DNA from: JBBECJ01 sp963763325
GTDB taxonomy: Bacteria > Chloroflexota > Chloroflexia > Thermomicrobiales > CFX8
Length of the DNA: 64,000 bases
Assembly: GCA_963763325.1 (NCBI GenBank)
Contig: CAVXOL010000014.1
Coordinates: forward strand, 89,441-153,440
Direction: 5' to 3'
Both the position numbers and the translations under genes were made by a program. This document shows positions 10,384-18,884 of the stretch, piece by piece (the first letter of the stretch is position 1; the number at the start of each line of letters is the position of its first letter). The notes beneath the pieces are model-generated. The model was not told the origin of the DNA. It saw only the letters and a list, made by a program, of their open reading frames with translations, and made no database searches.

Positions 10384-10734
10384 TTGGCACTCAAGCCATC
10401 ACGAGGCGAGATCTGGTATGCAGACCTTGATCCAGTCGCGGGACATGAGCAGGCAGGGAAGCGTCCGTGTCTGATCATCTCTGATGACCGGAACAACCAT
10501 GGGCCATCAGGACTCGTCGCAATCCTGCCGTTGACCAGAACGAAGCGGCCTAATCCGTTTCACGTACCGATCGAACCACCAGAGGGAGGCATCAAATCAT
10601 CCAGTTTCATTCTGTGCGATCAAATTCGCACCGTCTCGTCTGGACGACCGCTTCACGGAGAAGTGGGGTGATGTCACACCGGCGACAATGCGTAGGTCGA
10701 GGATCGGGTCAAGATCTTCTTGAGTCTCAAGTAA
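10384..10734 (+). pseudogene. MazF/PemK-type toxin, C-terminus frameshifted
   Basis: A growth-inhibiting endoribonuclease fold. It starts at TTG 10384, directly after the antitoxin stop. The N-terminal signature PSRGEIWYADLDPVAGHEQAGKR is split here as PSRGEIWYADLDP and GHEQAGKRPCLIISDD, both classic for MazF. The middle keeps ILPLTRTKRPNPFHV and the catalytic-site region SSFILCDQIRTVS. Near 10643 a one-base change ends the frame early. The other frame continues FTEKWGDVTPATM and VEDRVKIFLSLK to a stop at 10734, the normal family end. The module is probably functional if the shift is a sequence error. Confidence 0.7.
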
Positions 10735-10796
10735 CACTGAGACAGTCAGGTGACTCCTACGAACTGACCAGCGATCTCGTTCATGGAGAGGTGAAA

Positions 10797-10878
10797 CCGC
10801 CGGGGACTCGTCCGTCACCCAATCCACGCAACTGTACGTGATGAACCAATCCTCGGGCACAAAGCCGACCAGCGTCAC
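10797..10878 (-). pseudogene. Short fragment resembling the 3' end of fdhD
   Basis: On the minus strand the segment VTLVGFVPEDWFITYS matches the C-terminal FdhD pattern seen at 12870-12920 in this window (MTLAGFVGEDGFNIYT). The two DNA stretches are similar over about 40 bases. No other FdhD motif is nearby, so this is at most a relic. It could be a chance match. Confidence 0.3.
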
Positions 10879-10942
10879 GCAAATAGAACAAGTGTAAACA
10901 AGCTCACTAATGGTACTTTGGGACTACAGTCGTGCGCAAAGT

Positions 10943-10970
10943 TTGACAGCCTACCCCCCAATGCTATGCT
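10943..10970 (+). promoter_or_regulatory. Sigma-70-type promoter
   Basis: A perfect -35 box TTGACA (10943-10948) and a -10-like TATGCT (10965-10970) with a 16-base spacer lie upstream of the secreted-protein gene at 11223. The leader would be about 245 bases. No experimental evidence. Confidence 0.5.
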
Positions 10971-11222
10971 GCAGTCAGGTCACCCAATCTTTGAGGCAGA
11001 GTCTCTCCCTTGGGTCATAGATTGTTGATACACCAGCCCACCTATCGCTTATCGATCACGTTTTCTGTGGTTTGGCCTGACTTTCCATATATGCGTTCAC
11101 ATCCACGGCGTTGGGCGGAGGGTCAACCTGCAGGGTGCGCACATGATGAATCGTTTGCTTTCGTTCAAGAGATATGTCTCGGCGTGATAGCTTCGTATCC
11201 GTGCTTGGGGATGGAGGATGAG

Positions 11223-11993
11223 ATGTTTGACCACCGCCGATGCATGTCCCGGTCGTTGGTGCTCGCGGTGGCAGCGATCGTCCTCGCTGGTCCGGCCGCA
11301 ATCATAGCTCCCCATTTCGCGTTCGCTGCCTGTTGCAGCAACTGTTATGGGACCGCTTACTGGTACGGGAATGTGACCGGTGCGGATGCTCGCATCAGAG
11401 TTAACAATACGATGTCAGCAACAAGCTCGAACACCAACTACCATGTTGGCAACACGCTGTGGGTAACCGACACTGACACCGGCAGTCAAACCTGTTGGAC
11501 AGGGACCCTGCACGTAAACATCGGATGGGTCGAGATCGGTTACGAAGCACGAAACAATAGCTACATCTTCTACTCAGCAGATTGTGCCCCTAACGGCTCA
11601 TTCGCCAGATGGCCTCTGGCCGCCGTCCAATCAACGGACTACAACGCGGCCAACTACTTCGAAATCTTTGACGCCGGCACTAACCACTGGTACACAAGCG
11701 TGACAGCCGACAGCGGCCTGTACGATCAGAACCTGTACAGCAACAACATGCTGCCGAACATGATCGAGATTGGCATTGAGGCAGCAGGAGATTCACTGCA
11801 CGCGGACGTTGCGTACGTCACCAACAATCGCTACATCCACGGGCCGAACCGCTATTACCAATTCGGACACAATAGCAGCAACAAGAACGTGATGGGGTCC
11901 CAGCGGCTGGGACTCCGGATGCGTCACGTTGGATCACCGTTCCGGCTCCCGGAAACAATGGTGGAAATTGGAGACAGTGCATGCGCCTGCTAG
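11223..11993 (+). CDS. Orphan secreted protein with paired cysteines
   Basis: A predicted exported protein of 256 residues. The ATG at 11223 follows GGAGGATGAG, and the hydrophobic segment LVLAVAAIVLAGPAAII ending near AFA is a good signal peptide. The mature part begins with a Cys cluster (ACCSNCYG) and is rich in Asn, Thr, Tyr and Trp, suggesting a beta-rich extracellular domain. The last 30 residues probably follow a frameshift. The frame stops inside the left arm of a perfect 25-bp palindrome. I do not recognise the family. It is followed by a second secreted protein in the same direction. Confidence 0.6.
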   Translation: MFDHRRCMSRSLVLAVAAIVLAGPAAIIAPHFAFAACCSNCYGTAYWYGNVTGADARIRVNNTMSATSSNTNYHVGNTLWVTDTDTGSQTCWTGTLHVNIGWVEIGYEARNNSYIFYSADCAPNGSFARWPLAAVQSTDYNAANYFEIFDAGTNHWYTSVTADSGLYDQNLYSNNMLPNMIEIGIEAAGDSLHADVAYVTNNRYIHGPNRYYQFGHNSSNKNVMGSQRLGLRMRHVGSPFRLPETMVEIGDSACAC

Positions 11994-12022
11994 CAAGGCT
12001 AGCAGGCGCATGCACTGTCTCC
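11970..12022 (+). repeat. Perfect 25-bp inverted repeat with 3-base loop
   Basis: The left arm 11970-11994 is exactly complementary to the right arm 11998-12022, with AAG between them. It contains the TAG stop of the upstream gene and ends one base before the ribosome-binding site (GAGGAGGG) of the next gene. There is no T-run, so it is not a classical terminator. It could control coupling or mRNA stability between the two genes, or be an assembly fold-back artefact. Confidence 0.9.
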
Positions 12023-12034
12023 GAGGAGGGCTCA

Positions 12035-12607
12035 ATGAAGCGTTCAACGAGTGTGATCATAATAGGTGTCGGCGGCTTGACCATCGCTGGACTGATGGCG
12101 CTTGCGTCTGGTGATCGACTCTCAGGCGGAGCGGATGTCATTGCAGGTGATCTGAACCAGCCGACACCAACGGTTGAGGGTGGAGTTCCTCTGCAGCCGT
12201 CTGATTTGCCGCGGACGGATACAAACGCTCCGGGAATCGAGGCCATTCCTGTCTCGAATCCACTAAACGGCGACGTCCCCGCCTTCACCGAGGATGCTGT
12301 CCGAGCGTATCTGGATGCGAACCCCCCAGTCGGCTGGGATACGACAACGCCTCAACCAGAGATCATCAACATCCGGTTCATCTCCACTGAGGAGGCTGAA
12401 GCCATTGTCGATCACTCGATCCCACGAAAGCCGGGCGACCTGCTCTGCATTGCAACTGTCCGAGGAACATTCGTCTCGGAACTGCCTCCCAGCATGGCAG
12501 CAGCCGCGAAGACAGACGGAGATGCTCCTCAATCGACACTCGTCATGATCTTTGACGCCAAAACAGGCAACCTGTTCGGCGAGGTCTTTCTCCGAGAACC
12601 GCAGTAA
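12035..12607 (+). CDS. Orphan secreted/anchored protein
   Basis: A predicted exported protein of 190 residues. It starts at ATG 12035 after GAGGAGGG. The N-terminus (KRSTSVIIIGVGGLTIAGLMALASG) is a short signal or anchor, followed by a Pro/Thr-rich linker and a small globular domain ending LFGEVFLREPQ. No family is recognised. It lies 41 bases after the previous secreted-protein gene, across the palindrome, and before a good terminator, so the two genes probably form a transcription unit. Confidence 0.6.
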   Translation: MKRSTSVIIIGVGGLTIAGLMALASGDRLSGGADVIAGDLNQPTPTVEGGVPLQPSDLPRTDTNAPGIEAIPVSNPLNGDVPAFTEDAVRAYLDANPPVGWDTTTPQPEIINIRFISTEEAEAIVDHSIPRKPGDLLCIATVRGTFVSELPPSMAAAAKTDGDAPQSTLVMIFDAKTGNLFGEVFLREPQ

Positions 12608-12645
12608 TCCATCAGAGCTGTCGTGGCATATCATTACTGCGTATT

Positions 12646-12695
12646 CCCCAGGGTGTCCATCACTCCACGAGGAGTTGACGACCCTGGGGTTTTGA
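12646..12695 (+). terminator. Rho-independent terminator
   Basis: The stem CCCCAGGGT (12646-12654) pairs with ACCCTGGGG (12681-12689), with a smaller CTCC/GGAG hairpin in the loop, followed by TTTTGATTTG. It closes the secreted-protein unit and lies between it and the convergent fdhD. Confidence 0.8.
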
Positions 12696-12713
12696 TTTGC
12701 CTATATCGATTGC

Positions 12714-13729
12714 TCAGGTTCCGTTGCCGATAGACTCACCCAGGCTGCGCGTCCTACCGAAACGGCACTCCTGCTCTACATGACGAGCAAGTCCATCGAA
12801 CACATTCTCGTTACTGGGGAAATGTTCGCGCTCGGAACTTGAGGAAGATCGAACGATCCGCTCGGCCCCGGTGTAGATGTTGAACCCATCCTCGCCGACA
12901 AACCCGGCCAGCGTCATGTTGAACGACTCGGCCAGTCGAGACAGCCAGGCTGCTCGGCGCGCCGACGGCGGCGACGAGCGGGATCTGGGCGACGAGCGCC
13001 TTCTGGAGCAGCTCGAAGCTGGCGCGGCCACTGAGCAGCAGCAGGCAGCTGTCGAGCGGGCAGTTGCCCGGCCATCAGGCGCGCGCCGATCAGCTTGTCG
13101 AGCGCGTTGTGGCGGCCGACATCCTCGTGCAGCAGCAGCAGGTTGCCGTCGAGGTCGAACAGACCGGCGGCGTGCAGGCCGCCGGTCTGCTCGAAGACCT
13201 CCTGCGAGCGGCGCAGTGTGGCTGGGAGTGAGCGGATCACTGGGCGGATCGACGGTCGGGCCGGGCGGCAGACGGCGAGCAGCCCTGCATTTCCAGCGCC
13301 TCCAGCGCCGCCTTGCCGCAGATGCCGCAACTGGAGGTCGTGTAGAAGTGGCGTTCGAGCCGGGCGAGGTCAGCGGCAGGCCGGGCCGCAGCGTGACGGT
13401 CACGATGTTGAACATCTGCGGCTCGTCTTCGTCGATGCACTAGGAGACATCGACGAGATCCTCGCGGCTGGTGACGATGCCTTCGCCGTAGCAGGAAGCC
13501 GGCAGCCAGTTCGAAGTCGTCGCCGGGGGTGCGCATCGTGACGGCGATGCTCTCGCGCTGCTCCTGACGCCGTCCTCCCCCCAGAGCAGCCGGATCTCCA
13601 GCGGCTCCTCGCCGGCCAGCGTGTCCCAGTCGTCGGCCCAGCCGCCGTCGCGGACGCGGACGACATCCGCCGCTCGACCTGGGCGGACGGCTCAGGAACA
13701 GCACCACCGCTCCGTCCGGCTCGCGTCAG
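12714..13729 (-). pseudogene. fdhD: FdhD, formate dehydrogenase sulfur-carrier/maturation protein, frameshifted
   Basis: FdhD moves sulfur from a cysteine desulfurase to the molybdenum cofactor of formate dehydrogenase and is essential for its activity. Recognisable parts include AVTMRTPGDDFELAAGFL, the active-site loop SCGICGKAALEAL with its CxxC, LHAAGLFDLDGNLLLLHEDV followed by GRHNALDKLIG, and the C-terminal TLAGFVGEDGFNIYTGAERI. Several frameshifts separate these. The usual end would be shortly after AERI, so the extra 45 codons to 12714 are probably out of frame. The start is put at a CTG (13729) overlapping the preceding stop as CTGA, which implies coupling, but it is uncertain. Confidence 0.8.
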
Positions 13730-14683
13730 CGCGGTTCTGGACGATACTGCCAGCCGAAGCGGCCCTTGACGCAGAGGTTGCCGACCGTGACGCTCGTGGT
13801 CGTGCGGCGAGGTCACCTGCACGATCTGGTTGTCCTGGACATGCAGCCGCAGGGTGCAGCCGACGCCGCAGTAGGGGCAGATCGTGTCGGTCGTCGTCTG
13901 CCGCTCCTCGTCCCAGCTTGCCTTCCTGCGCGCAGCTCGTACTCGGTCGCGAACATCAGCGCGCCGGTCGGGCAGACGCTCGATGCAGTTGCCGCAGTAG
14001 ACGCAGGCCGAATCGGGCAGCCAGGTGTCGAACTCGGTCGAGATCCGCGCGTCGAACCCACGCCCGGCAATCGAGATCGCGAAGGTGTTCTGGTGGTCGG
14101 TCCCGCAGGCTTCGACGCACTTGTAGCAGAGGATGCAGCGCGAGTAGTCGCGGACGTAGAGCTCATTGTCGATCTTCGGTGGCTGGAGGACGGTCGCGGC
14201 TATGCCATCGGGAGCCGGATGGTGATGGCCGGTATGAGCGTGGTCGCGCTCGCCGGGTTCAGCGGCTGGCATTGGCGGTCCAAAGCGTGCTGGCTGGGCG
14301 TCGTAGCGACCAAAATACTCCTGCGTCTCAGCCGGTGCGTAGGAGAAATCGACCGACGAGCCGAGCAGCTCCAGCACCAGCTTGCGGCTGTGCTGCACCC
14401 GCTCGCTGTCGGTCACGATCTCCATCCCCGGCTCGACCTTGCGCGAGCAGGCCGGAACGAGCGTCCGCGACCCCACCATCTCGACGACGCAAACGCGGCA
14501 GGCGTTCACCGGCGTCAGGGTGTCGCCGTAGCACAGGACCGGCGTGTCGATGCCAAGCTCGCGGCAGGCGTCGAGGATCGTCGTCCCCTCCGGGACGCTG
14601 ACCGTCCTGGCCGTCAATCGTCAACTCGACCATCCGCGTCAGCCGCGTCCGCCGGACTGGTGTAAGGGTATCGTCGTTGTCAT
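13726..14683 (-). pseudogene. Formate dehydrogenase ferredoxin-like subunit carrying the Fe4S4 lobe of the alpha subunit, frameshifted
   Basis: This corresponds to the N-terminal third of FdsA/NuoG-type formate dehydrogenase. In order it has a [2Fe-2S] ferredoxin domain (PVLCYGDTLTPVNACRVCVVE), a His-Cys region, two [4Fe-4S] ferredoxin motifs (CILCYKCVEACG and CVYCGNCIE followed by CPTGAL), then the Mo/W-bisPGD Fe4S4 motif CPYCGVGC and GNLCVKGRFGWQY. It stops there, where a normal alpha subunit would continue into the catalytic domain. That domain is encoded by a separate gene at 16665-18621. The ATG at 14683 overlaps the NuoF-like stop as ATGA, so translation is coupled. Frameshifts occur near 14640, 14608, 13980 and 13770. 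It would carry electrons from the molybdenum site to the NuoE/F module. Confidence 0.8.
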
Positions 14684-16191
14684 GACACGTTCCCGTTCTG
14701 GAAGAGGTGGAGCTTGACGATCGCCGACTGGATCGCGTTGGCCGCCGTATGGCCGAGGCCGCAGATCGACGCATCGCGCATGACGAGGCCGAGATCGTCG
14801 ATCAGCCGCAGCTCGCCGGTGACCGACTCCAACGGCTTCCCATGCACCAGCCGCCGCAGCGCTTCCTCCTGCCGTACTGTCCCAACCCGGCACGGCACGC
14901 ACTGCCCGCACGACTCGTCGCGGAAGAAGGCGGCGATTCGCAAGAGGATATCCGGCATGTCGGCCGTGTCATCGAAGACCATGATGACGCCGGAGCCGAG
15001 CGAGCCGCCGATCGCCCGCGTCCCCTCGAAGGTCAGCGGAACGTCGATCTCGTCGGGGGTAATGAACGTCCCGGCCGCGCCGCCCAGCAGGATCGTCTGG
15101 ATCGGCCGTCCTCCCGGCACGCCGCCGGCCATCTCCAGCAGCTCGCGCAGCGTCACCCCGAACGGCGCCTCGTAGATACCTGGACGCTCGACCGCGCCGG
15201 AGAGGCAGAATAGCTTCGGTCCGGTCGAGCCTTCCGTCCCAATCGCCGCGTAGGCCACGCCACCTTCCAGCACGATGTCGGGAAAGTTGACGAGCGTCTC
15301 GACGTTGTTGACCAGCGTCGGAACGCCGAACAGCCCGGCCTGCGTCGGGTAGGGCGGCTTATTGCGCGGCTCACCCCGGTAGCCCTCGATCGAGTTGAAG
15401 AGCGCCGTCTCCTCGCCGCAGATGTAGGCGCCAGCGCCGACGCGCAGCTCGATCTCGAAGTCGAACCCCTCGCCCATGATGTTCTCGCCGAGGAACCCAC
15501 GCCGCCGCGCACTCTCGATCGCGTTCTCAATCCGCGCCGTCGCGATCGGATACTCGCCGCGTATATAGAGGAAGCCGCGCTCGCAACCTGCCGCATATCC
15601 GGCAATCGTCATCGCCTCGATGACGGCAAACGGGTCGCCCTCCATCAGGACACGATCCTTGAAGGTTCCCGGCTCCGACTCGTCGGCGTTGCAGATCAGG
15701 TAATGGGGCCGAACCGGCGCCCGCGCAACATCCTCCAGCTTCCTGCCCGCCGGGAAGGCCGCCCCGCCGCGCCCCAGCAGCCGCGACTCCTGCACCTCGC
15801 GGATCACCCCCGCCGGCCCGATCCGCAACGCCTGCCGCAACGCCTCATAGCCGCCGCTGGCCCGGTACGCGTCGATGCTGGTCGGATCGACCCTCCCAAC
15901 TCGACGTAATAACCGCAGGGTGTTGTCCGCGTCCAGCGACTGCGGGACGGACTGGGAGCCGTTCAACTCTGGTTCAGGGAGCGGCTCGGGATCGGAGCGG
16001 AGAGCGGTGATGACGGTTTGGGCGTTGGTGTGGATGAGGGTGGTGTCCCAAACCCCTCCCCAACCCCTCCCCTGAAAAGGGAGGGGCTTTGGATCACCCG
16101 GGAGCAAAAGCCCCTCCCTTTTCAGGGGAGGGGTTGGGGAGGGGTTTAGACCCACCAGCACGTTGAATGAGCACCACCGGCGCTGCCTCAC
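14680..16191 (-). CDS. NuoF-like beta subunit of NAD-dependent formate dehydrogenase
   Basis: This is the diaphorase subunit that binds FMN and NAD and a [4Fe-4S] cluster. Motifs are the glycine-rich GRGGAAFPAGRK, the FMN/NADH region CNADESEPGTFKDR, GAYICGEETALFNSIEG, and the C-terminal cluster ESCGQCVPCRVGT with the fourth Cys in CGLG. About 430 conserved residues begin near 16040. No ATG, GTG or TTG lies between the palindrome (16050-16147) and the conserved region, which suggests it was once fused to the NuoE-like domain upstream. The open frame reads through the palindrome up to 16191. The stop overlaps the next gene as ATGA. Confidence 0.9.
   Translation of the reverse strand: MRQRRWCSFNVLVGLNPSPTPPLKREGLLLPGDPKPLPFQGRGWGGVWDTTLIHTNAQTVITALRSDPEPLPEPELNGSQSVPQSLDADNTLRLLRRVGRVDPTSIDAYRASGGYEALRQALRIGPAGVIREVQESRLLGRGGAAFPAGRKLEDVARAPVRPHYLICNADESEPGTFKDRVLMEGDPFAVIEAMTIAGYAAGCERGFLYIRGEYPIATARIENAIESARRRGFLGENIMGEGFDFEIELRVGAGAYICGEETALFNSIEGYRGEPRNKPPYPTQAGLFGVPTLVNNVETLVNFPDIVLEGGVAYAAIGTEGSTGPKLFCLSGAVERPGIYEAPFGVTLRELLEMAGGVPGGRPIQTILLGGAAGTFITPDEIDVPLTFEGTRAIGGSLGSGVIMVFDDTADMPDILLRIAAFFRDESCGQCVPCRVGTVRQEEALRRLVHGKPLESVTGELRLIDDLGLVMRDASICGLGHTAANAIQSAIVKLHLFQNGNVS
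16050..16147. repeat. 41-bp perfect inverted repeat inside the NuoE-NuoF linker
   Basis: The arms 16050-16090 and 16107-16147 are perfectly complementary around a 16-base loop. Each arm can also fold on itself (CCCCTCCC with GGGAGGGG around TGAAAA). The element is C/G-run rich and looks like a miniature dispersed palindrome inserted at the junction of the NuoE-like and NuoF-like regions. Confidence 0.9.
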
Positions 16192-16661
16192 ACCGCCCCA
16201 GGCACGGGCTCGTCGTCCACGTCACATTGCCATCCAGCGCAGGCTCGCCAGCCTGGCCCGAGCTCCCGCTCCAGGTCAGCGCACAGCTCCAGCGCGCCCC
16301 GGCAGCGGCAGGCGATGTCGTCGCAGACGTGGGCGACGACCGGCGGGCGCGGTTCGAGCGCGAAGAGCGCGTAGAAGCTGGCCACACCATACGCCTCGGC
16401 GGGTGGGACATCCAGCCGCTGACAGATGTAGTTGAGACCACCCGGACTGATATAGCCGGTCGCCGCCTGGGCCGCGTGGAGGGCCGGCAGCAGCAGATGC
16501 CGCTGGCCGCGCGACACGTGGCCGGTTGAATCGGCGTATCCCTCACGCGTCATCGGCAGGACAGCGCCGCTCCAGCGCGTCGCAGGCGGGCCGAGCAACG
16601 CATCGAGCGCCAGTCGCTCGGCGTCGCTCGGAATGGCGCCGGGTATCAGTCGCAAGTCCAC
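16094..16661 (-). pseudogene. NuoE-like gamma subunit/domain of formate dehydrogenase, frameshifted
   Basis: A thioredoxin-like [2Fe-2S] domain that passes electrons within the diaphorase. The GTG start at 16661 is three bases after the stop of the catalytic gene. It has GYISPGGLNYICQRLDVPPA, then AYGVASFYALFAL, the first Cys pair in HVCDDIACRCRG, and, after a one-base shift near 16246, the second Cys pair in TTSPCLGRCEAAP. The reading after the second pair runs into the palindrome and stops. The likely ancestral arrangement was a NuoE-NuoF fusion whose linker has been interrupted. Confidence 0.8.
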
Positions 16662-16664
16662 TCG

Positions 16665-18621
16665 TCAGCTCTCCCCGCCAGGCACCCCGGCCAGTTCGCG
16701 TTCCTGTTTCGGAACGAGGGCCGGAGCGATCTTCTCAACCCGAATCGCAGCTGCCTTGAACTCAGCCGTGCCGGACTTCGGGTCAACCGCGTCAATCGTC
16801 AGGATGTTGGTCTGGATCTGGTCCTGGAAGTGGAACGTCATGAAGGCCAGGCCAGGCCGCAGTGTCGGATCGTAACGCACCGGCGCCTCGATCGCGCCAC
16901 GCCGCGAGACGACACGGCCGATCTCGCCATCGGCGATGTCCAGCCGCAGCCCGTCTTCCGGATGCAGATCGAGCGACTCCGTCCGCCGCAGCGGCGAGGT
17001 GTAGCCGCCGGTCTGGACACCGGTGTTGAACGAATCCAGCCGCCGCCCGGTCGTCAGCCGGATCGGGAACTCGTCCGACAGCTCATCGACCGGCGGCGAG
17101 TGCTCGACGGCATGGAACGGCGCCAGCATCCCCTCGACCGGCTCCTCCCAGAGTCGCCCATGGAGGAACTGGCTGCCAGGATGATCTTCGGCCGGGCAGG
17201 GCCAGTGGAGACCCGCCCAGCTCTTCCAGCCGCTCGTAGCTCATCCCACGATGCCACCACGAGAGCGAGCGCACCTCGTCCCAGACCTCCTCGGCCTTCG
17301 GCGTGCCCCAGTCACGCCCCATATGACGCGCGACGGCGGCGATGATCTCCATGTCGTCGCGTGCGCCCTCGGGCGGATCGATCGCCTTCCGGACCCGCTG
17401 GACCCTCCGCTCGGAACTGGTCACCGTCCCTTCGGCCTCGCACCACGCGGCCGTCGCCGGCAGGACGACATCGGCCATCTCGGCCGTCTTCGTCAGGAAG
17501 ATGTCCTGGACGACGAGATGGTCGAGCTTCTGCAGCCGCCCCAGTGTCAACCCCATATCGGCCTCCGACTGGGCCGGGTTCTCGCCGATGACGTAGAGCG
17601 TCGTCAACCCGCCGTGGTCGATCTGCTCGAACATCTCCGACAGGTGCCAGCCCTTGACCGGCGGGATCTCGCAGCCGTAGGCCACCTCGAAGTGCGAGCG
17701 GAACTCGGCCATCTCGAGGTCGTTGCCGCCCGGCAGCTTGTTCGGGATCGCGCCCATGTCGCCGCCACCCTGGACGTTGTTCTGCCCGCGCAGCGGCACC
17801 AGCCCGGAACCATAGCGCCCGACGTGGCCGGTCAGCAGCGCGAGGTTGATCAGCGCCAGCACGTTGTCGACCGCGTTATGGTGCTCGGTAATCCCCAGCG
17901 TCCAGCAGAGCTGCGCCCGGTCAGCCCGCGCGTAAGAGTGCGCCAGTTCGCGGATCATTTCTGCCGGAACGCCCGTCACTCGCTCGGCGTACTCCAGCGT
18001 GTATGGCTCGACGCCTTCCTTATAGAGATCGAACCCGCTCGTCGAGCGCTCGATGAACGTCTGGTTCGTCAGCCCGGCCTGGATGATCTCGCGCCCGATC
18101 GCGTTCGCCAGCGCGACATCCGAGCCGACATCCAGCCCGAGCCAGCCATCAGCCCACTGCGCCGACCCCGTCCGGCGCGGATCGACGACGTAGAGGCGCG
18201 CGCCGTTGTGGACCCCCTTGAGCACGTGGTGGAAGAAGATCGGGTGTGTCTCGCGCGCGTTCGAGCCCCACAGGATAATCAGGTCCGTATCCTGCGCCTC
18301 CTGATATGAGCTGGTGCCGCCACCGGCTCCGAATACTGCCGTCAGACCGACGACACTCGGAGCGTGTCAGGTGCGGTTACAGGAATCGACGTTGTTGGAG
18401 CCGATCACCTGCCGGGCAAACTTCTGGGCGAGGTAGTTGACCTCGTTGGTCGCCTTCGAGCAGGAGAACAACCCGAACGTCGTCGGGCCATGCTGCTCGA
18501 CATTGCGCCGGAAGCCCTCGGCGGCACGTTCCAGCGCCTCGTCCCAACTCGCGGGACGTAGCGGCCCATCCTTTGTATCGCGGACCAGCGGTTGCGTCAG
18601 TCGCGTATAGCGCATCGCCAT
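16665..18621 (-). CDS. Formate dehydrogenase catalytic subunit with in-frame UGA (selenocysteine)
   Basis: This molybdopterin enzyme oxidises formate to CO2. The start at 18621 is fixed by GGAGGAGC upstream. The frame runs 84 codons to TGA (18369-18367) and continues without a stop in the same frame. The flanks VDSCNRT and HAPSVVGL align with the site around Sec140 in E. coli FdhF, so residue 85 is read as Sec. Further family motifs are LIILWGSNARETHP, LVPLRGQNNVQGGGDMGA, VIGENPAQSEAD, FLTKTAEMADVVLPA and the C-terminal molydopterin-dinucleotide-binding domain (LTTGRRLDSFNTG). The Fe4S4 lobe normally at the N-terminus is absent and lies in the gene ending at 13726. One frameshift near 17212 is probably an error. 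First gene of the operon. Confidence 0.9.
18338..18369 (-). promoter_or_regulatory. UGA selenocysteine codon with SECIS-like hairpin
   Basis: On the minus strand the UGA is 18369-18367. Twelve bases after it, GUCGUC (18354-18349) pairs with GACGGC (18343-18338) around the loop GGUCU (18348-18344); one pair is G-U. The GGU-CUG codons are at +7 and +8 after UGA, the place of the SelB-binding loop in E. coli fdhF as I recall it. SelB would bind this hairpin to deliver Sec-tRNA. No selA, selB, selC or selD gene is in the window. Confidence 0.75.
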
Positions 18622-18884
18622 GCTGCTCCTCCTTCCAGTGCTGCACCCATGGACCTGTCGTCTGGTGTGATCGAGGGGAACGACTCGACAGAATCCTGCG
18701 CGATCGTCTCAAGATGAGGATAACGCGATGCGAGCGACCTGCCAACCAGCAACGCCACCATTCCGTCCAAATGGCCGTAACGCTCCATCGACAGCCAGTG
18801 CCGGAGCTTTCAGTTGGCGCAACATAGTGCGCTGTGTCAGAACCGTAGTCTGGCCACACACTGGCCAGGCAATGAGCTTGACGA

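Noticed and set aside
12877..13443. Long plus-strand open frames opposite fdhD and the ferredoxin-like gene
   Set aside because: They are antisense shadows of conserved minus-strand coding sequence, with Arg/Ala-rich low-complexity translation.
17251..18309. 352-codon plus-strand open frame opposite the formate dehydrogenase gene
   Set aside because: Antisense to a well-conserved enzyme and without any motif.
18367..18369. UGA as a true stop of an 84-residue protein
   Set aside because: The same frame continues with family sequence immediately after it, and the codon sits at the known Sec position with a suitable hairpin. A plain stop is less likely, though a sequence error cannot be excluded.
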